From Dillenia suffruticosa (lineage: Eukaryota; Streptophyta; Magnoliopsida; Dilleniales; Dilleniaceae), in the NCBI GenBank assembly GCA_033439265.1, contig JAVTVX010000020.1:19672001-19736000 (forward strand): DNA of 64,000 nucleotides. The letters are read 5' to 3'. Below are positions 59,112 through 64,000 of this stretch, piece after piece (within the stretch, counting starts at the first letter, position 1; each line of letters starts with the position of its first letter). A program made the position numbers and the translations under genes. The notes below the pieces were generated by a model. It was not told the DNA's origin. It did no database searches and saw only the letters and a list, made by a program, of their open reading frames with translations.

Positions 59112-59366
59112 GGTACTCCTCCTTCTGATCCTGTAAAATAGGATCTATATTCGTATTCCCACTTCTTTTGAGGATGTCAGCATTGTATCAGTCGTATAGG
59201 TATTTTATGTTGTGTTCCCTTTTGTCGACATGATACCTCTCTGACATCTTTGTACACCGAGGTTGTAGAAGCTCTAGAGACTCAACTATTTTGATATATA
59301 TATATATACATATCAGATTTGAAATTATTCTAAGTTTTTGTACATTTGTTCAAATGATAGGTACTC
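59112..59366. repeat. Intervening segment bounded by GGTACTC direct repeats
   Basis: Between the gag and protease parts lies about 250 bp of AT-rich sequence with GGTACTC at 59112-59118 and again at 59360-59366. It includes a TA run near 59296-59310. The short flanking repeats make it look like a small insertion into the retroelement. Confidence 0.5.
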
Positions 59367-59369
59367 TAC

Positions 59370-62062
59370 CCATTTTCGGAATAGATGCTCGTATCCTTAT
59401 TGACACGGGGTCTAATTATTCGTATGTGAGCTATAAATTCTCCCGACACTCTGACAGACCGCTCTCACCTTTGGACGAGGAGATATCGGTCATCACTTCT
59501 CTAGGTGAGCAGATTGTGCACGGCACAATGTACAGAGAATGTGAGATCAAAGTTGGGGATACAGTGCTGAAGGCAAATCTAATCCCTCTCGCTATGACTG
59601 ATTTTGATGCCATTTTGGGGATGAACTGGCTACATATTCATCAGGCTTCAGTTGACTGCTTTAAGAAGCAGGTGGAATTTCGAAAACCCGATCGGCCAGT
59701 GTTGATTTTTGAGGGCGAGAGGCGGGTTTTACCCCGCTGTGTCATTTCAGTTTTGGAGGCCAGACGCATGATTCGACGCGGATGTGCGACTTACCTGGCT
59801 CATATCATTGACACCACTGCTCAGGGACCGAGACTGGAGGATGTCCCAGTGGTACAGGACTTTCCTGATGTTTTCCCCGAGGAGCTGCCCGGACTACCAC
59901 TTGTTCGGGAGTTTGACTTTGAGATCGATTTAGCTCCGGGGACTACCCCTATCTCTATGCCGCCATACAGGATGGCGCCAGCTGAGCTGAGAGAGCTCAA
60001 GGTCCAGCTGCAAGAGTTGCTGGAGAAGGGGTTTATCCGTCGTCCGTGGGGTGCACCGGTGTTGTTTGTGAAAAAGGACGGCACATTTCGGCTATGTGTA
60101 GATTATAGACAGCTGAACAAAGTTACCGTTAAAAATCGGTACCTACTACCACGTATTGATGATCTCTTTGATCAGTTATAGGGTGCCAGAGTATTCTCGA
60201 AGATAGATCTCTAATCGGGTTACCATCAACTGCGGATTAGGGCCGAGGATGTGCCTAAGACGGCTTTCCGCACCCGATACGGACATTATGAGTTTTTGAT
60301 CATGCCGTTTAGGCTAACTAATACCCCTGCCGCATTTATGGACCTAATGAACCGAATTTTTCACGATTATTTGGATCGGTTCGTCATTGTTTTTATTGAT
60401 GATATCTTAGTCTACTCGCGGAGTGATGATGAGCATGCTCAGCACCTTAGGGTGATTCTACAAACTCTTCGTGAGAGACAACTTTATGCCAAATTCACCA
60501 AGTGTGAATTTTGGCTGCGGTAGATTGGTTTTCTTGGCCACATAGTTTCTGCGGAGGGTATTTTTGTCGATCCGCAGAAAGTCGATGCCATTACGAGATG
60601 GGAGCAGCCGCAGACAGTGACTGAGATCAGGAGTTTTCTTGGTTTAGCGGGGTATTACCGCAGATTTGTAGAGGACTTTTCTCGAATTGCTGCTCCGTTA
60701 TCTAGATTGACGCGAAAAGGTGTCAAGTTTGTATGGAATGATCGTTGTGAGGTGAGCTTTCAGGAGCTCAAACAGCGATTGACGTCTGCTCCGATTCTAG
60801 CCCTTCCCACGAGTAGTCGAGAGTATGTGGTGTATAGCGACTCCAGCAGGCAGGGATTGGGCTGTGTATTGATGCAGGATGGTAGAGTTATCGCCTATGC
60901 TTCACGACAGCTAAAGAAGCATGAGATGAACTATCCTACGCACGATTTGGAATTGGCAGCCATCGTCTTTGCACTAAAGATATGACGCCACTATTTATAT
61001 GGGGTCACATGCAGGGTGTATACCGATTATAAAAGTTTGAAGTATTTATTCACCTAGGGAGAGCTTAATCTGAGACAGCAGAGATGGTTAGAGCTGCTAA
61101 AGGATTATGACCTCATCATTGATTATCATCCGGGCAAGGCTAATGTGGTGGCTGATGCCTTGAGTCGGAAGTCATATTCCTCTTCTCAGACTACCGAGAG
61201 TACTTATCTCTCGTGTTTATTGGGACTCCGAGCTTTGGGAGTCAAGTTGGCTAGTGATGATCAGGGATCTATACTAGCTAGATTTGAGGTTCGACCGAAT
61301 TTGCTCGATCGTATCAGGGAGCTTCAGACTTTAGAGGACATGCTTAGAGCATGTGTTATGGATTTCCGGGGGAGTTGGGATCGGCATCTTCCGTTAGTGG
61401 AGTTCGCCTATAATAATAGCTATCAGGCGAGTATTGGCATGCCACCTTACGAGGCATTGTATGGGAGGAAGTGTCGTACCCCGTTGTGTTGGGATGAGGT
61501 CGGTGAGCGACGACTCACCAATGTTGAGCTGGTAGAGGAGACGAAAGAGAAAGTGAAGATTATCCGTACGCGGATGAAAGCCGCTCAAGATAGACAGAAA
61601 TTCTATGCAGATCGTAGGCGGCGACCTCTAGAGTTTACTGTGGGAGACATGGTATTCTTAAAAATATCTCCCTTGAAGGGAGTCATTCGATTTGGGCAGC
61701 GAGGGAAGTTGAATCCCAGGTATATCGGGCCCTTCCATATCATTGAGAGGGTCGGAAGTGTAGCATATAAATTGGAGCTGCCAACAGACCTATCGCGTTT
61801 TCACGATGTATTTCATGTCTCAGTACTTAGGAGATATCAGCCAGATCCCTCACACATTTTAGAAGCTCTGCCAGTTGAGTTTCGAGAGGACTTGAGTTTA
61901 CCAATTCAGCCCGTGACTATTCTGGATCGACATGTCAAAAAGCTACGGAGCAAAGAGATTCCTCTTGTTGGAGTTTTGTGGAGGAGCGACCAGGTCGAGG
62001 AACAAACCTGGGAGCCTAAGGAAGCCATGAGAAGACAGCACCCTCAACTTTTCTCTGTATAG
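59370..62062 (+). pseudogene. pol remnants of the Tekay element, with chromodomain
   Basis: Protease [12 protein letters not shown] (about 59397), [19 protein letters not shown] (about 60090) and [11 protein letters not shown] (about 60390), RNase [16 protein letters not shown] and [17 protein letters not shown], integrase C-terminal part with PLVEFAYNNSYQASIGMPPYEALYG (from 61393). The end is a chromodomain-like segment, VLWRSDQVEEQTWEP, close to the stop at 62062. Chromodomains at this place steer chromovirus integration toward marked chromatin in known elements. It is broken several times and is not complete. Confidence 0.88.
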
Positions 62063-62108
62063 TTTCTTTTAGTCTCGAGGACGAGACTTGTTTTTAGGGG
62101 GTTAAAAA

Positions 62109-64000
62109 ATGTAATATCCAGAATAAAAAAAAAGGGATATTTAAAATTAGGGCTTAAAGCCCTAATTTATCTTCCATTCTCTCTCTCTCTCTTTCCCCCT
62201 CTCTTCTCTCTCTCCCCTCTCTCTCCCTCTCTCCTTTTCTTCTCTCTTCTCCCGATCCCCTGCCACCGCGCCTCTCTCTCTCTCGCAACCATCCTCCACC
62301 GTGAAGATCTCCGCGCGCCACCCACAGCCGCTGCAACTCCTCCCTCCCGTGAGTGATCCGCTGCAGCTACTCCCTGCACGAGCGCCACTGCTCTCTTCTT
62401 CGCGCGAACCAGCTCGAACCCGCGCGAGCCAGCACGAACCCGCGCGAGCTAGCGCGAGCAGCGCGCGACCCCAGCGCGCCTCAGCACGCCCTAGCACGAG
62501 CCAGCGTACACTCCAGCGCACGATCCACTGCTCCAGCACGCCCCAGCACGAGCGCGAGCGCTCCAACGTGCGACCCACAGCGCGAGCAGCGCACGATCCA
62601 GCTTGCGAGTGCGCTTCAGCACGCGAGCCAGTGCCAGCACGAGTGCGAGCGCACGATCCGGCTTGCCAGGCCCACCAGGCCGCAGACCCACCAGGCCCGC
62701 AGGCCCACCAGCCCGCGGCCCACGGCCCGCGAGGGCCCGTGACAGTCCGTGAGCCTCTGCGAAGGTTTTAGACCAAACCAACGGGCGAACGAAAGCTAGA
62801 TCTGAGATCCGAGATCCGAAAAATCCTAGGTGAGAGAAATGAAATCTCTTCAACTCTTGAATAAACTTTGTTAAATTAGGTAACATTAGTTGGTTTTAGC
62901 TTAAGATTTATTTTGAATTTTGGTTATTTACTTATAAATAGAATGAAATTGATGACAGTGAAGTTGTTTATAAATTGAGGAATTTAGGGTTTGTACAAAT
63001 TTAAGAAAAACGATAAACCCTGAAATAGTCGAGAATTGATGAAAATCGTGATGACTTTATTAGGTTGGCTATTTTGGTGATTCGATTGAAGGGAGCATTG
63101 CTTTACGTATTGTGGTTTTATTGGGGAGTGCTCTATCCTCCCCAAAATCTGTGAGTGGGATTTATTTCAATACTTTTGTTTAATATGTAAATCCTGTTTT
63201 ACAACATTTTGGTAATGAACATGATTTGTCGTATACTTGAAATGTTTCGACTGGTTTTAAAATTGATTTTTTTGAACCGATGGAGTGTCCAAAAACAGTG
63301 TTGAAATATAGAAATCATACATCCACGTGTTGAAATGTATAATGTACCATTTTATGCTATATGTTGCATTGGTTTATGAACCTGATTTCGGCACATTTTG
63401 ATATGATATTGGTTTTGGCCTTGAAAGCTTTGATATGTATTGTTCTGTAGCTACGAAAGACACCGTGAGAGACGCTTTGGTGGCGTCCGGATATGCCTAG
63501 GCCTGGGGTATCCCACGAGTTGTCGTGATTTGATTATCGACACGGTACTAGCCAAGTTGAACCCGAAAGGGGGAGGATTTGGATTTGGATTTGGATTGGA
63601 TATCCTCTCCAAGTCTAGCACCTGGACGAGGTTTGTCGCCAACGCGGGGGTAGAGAACACTTTAAATAAACTTGCACATAACACCCTCGGTGCGCCTGTC
63701 ATAGGTCGCGGTAGACCTCTGCCAGGACATTTTCGGCTGGCAGCTCTATGATTTTAAATGATGGTACTTTGGATGCATATTTGACTTCAAAATACGTGAA
63801 ATGATATATTGTTGAAATGAAAAGCATGATGATTTGAAATATGATTTATATACTTATGTTTTGATACTCCAACTTCACACTTCATATTTGACGATTGCAT
63901 TGACCCACTCACTCACTGAGTATTCTTTCCCGAGTACTCACCCCTCATTTCCCTTTTGTTTCAGAGATAGTATTTGACAAGAAGTATCGCTTTTAGGATG
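62109..64000 (+). repeat. Right LTR of the Tekay element (cut by window end)
   Basis: Begins TGTAATATCCAGAATAAA after the polypurine tract. A CT-rich tract (62175-62290) is followed by the GC-rich array (62395-62730) and then sequence matching the left LTR to the window end. By comparison with the left LTR, about 570 more bases should lie beyond 64000. Confidence 0.9.

Larger units (their letters stand above)
55148..64000 (+). mobile_element. Ty3/gypsy Tekay-type chromovirus, young, running off the window
   Basis: Long LTRs flank a chromovirus interior. The left LTR is 55148-57355 (its first 270 bases or so are absent) and the right one starts at 62109 and continues past the window end. The primer site TGGTATCAGAGC is at 57363-57374 and the polypurine tract TTTTTAGGGGGTTAAAA at about 62090-62106. 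Gag is followed by protease, RT, RNase H and integrase ending in a chromodomain. LTR length above 2 kb and the chromodomain fit the Tekay/Del lineage. About 19 differences in 600 aligned LTR bases (55621-56220 against the right LTR, counted by eye) suggest an age on the order of one to two million years under usual plant rates. The coding part is broken in several places. Confidence 0.9.

Overview
This is a stretch of a flowering-plant (eudicot) nuclear genome. It is very AT-rich. It carries intronless CYP94-type cytochrome P450 genes, an intron-containing SYP81 syntaxin gene copy, and plant-type Ty1/copia (Ale/Retrofit), Ty3/gypsy (Tat, Tekay), hAT, CACTA, RTE LINE and SINE sequences. No species can be named from the sequence alone. 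Only one protein-coding host gene looks intact: a CYP94 fatty-acid-hydroxylase-type P450 on the minus strand at 27851-29416.

Layout. 1-2015: part of an old copia element. 2785-9749: an old, broken Tat-like gypsy element on the minus strand with both LTRs and an internal tandem repeat. 9981-11524: a CYP94 pseudogene that still has its TATA box. 13185-17881: a second copia element of the family seen at the window start, with two diverged LTRs. 18-27 kb: intergenic DNA with microsatellites, several SINEs, a 5'-truncated RTE LINE with an 18-bp target duplication, and an unrecognised possibly Helitron-like stretch. 27851-29498: the intact CYP94 gene and its TATA box. 30293-31460: an LTR with primer-binding site. 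32000-34875: a striking purine-rich array with eight copies of a pyrimidine-rich module.

36286-39868: a hAT transposon with perfect 17-bp terminal repeats, a perfect 8-bp target duplication and an almost open transposase. 42130-42309: a C-terminal CYP94 fragment, followed at 42586-46457 by a SYP81 pseudogene that keeps its intron-exon structure but has lost its start codon. 46578-54099: a gypsy element abutting the tail of a related copy, joined on its right to a small LTR element with an orphan repeat protein. That small element sits against a broken CACTA end (54100-54287). 55148-64000: a young Tekay-type chromovirus with very long LTRs, the right one running off the window.

The host genes do not form a pathway. 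The picture is a gene-poor, transposon-filled region in which a CYP94 gene was copied at least twice, one copy surviving. LTR divergence by eye dates the insertions roughly: the copia and Tat elements are old (about three quarters identity between LTRs), whereas the Tekay element is recent (about 97% identity over 600 bp compared by eye).
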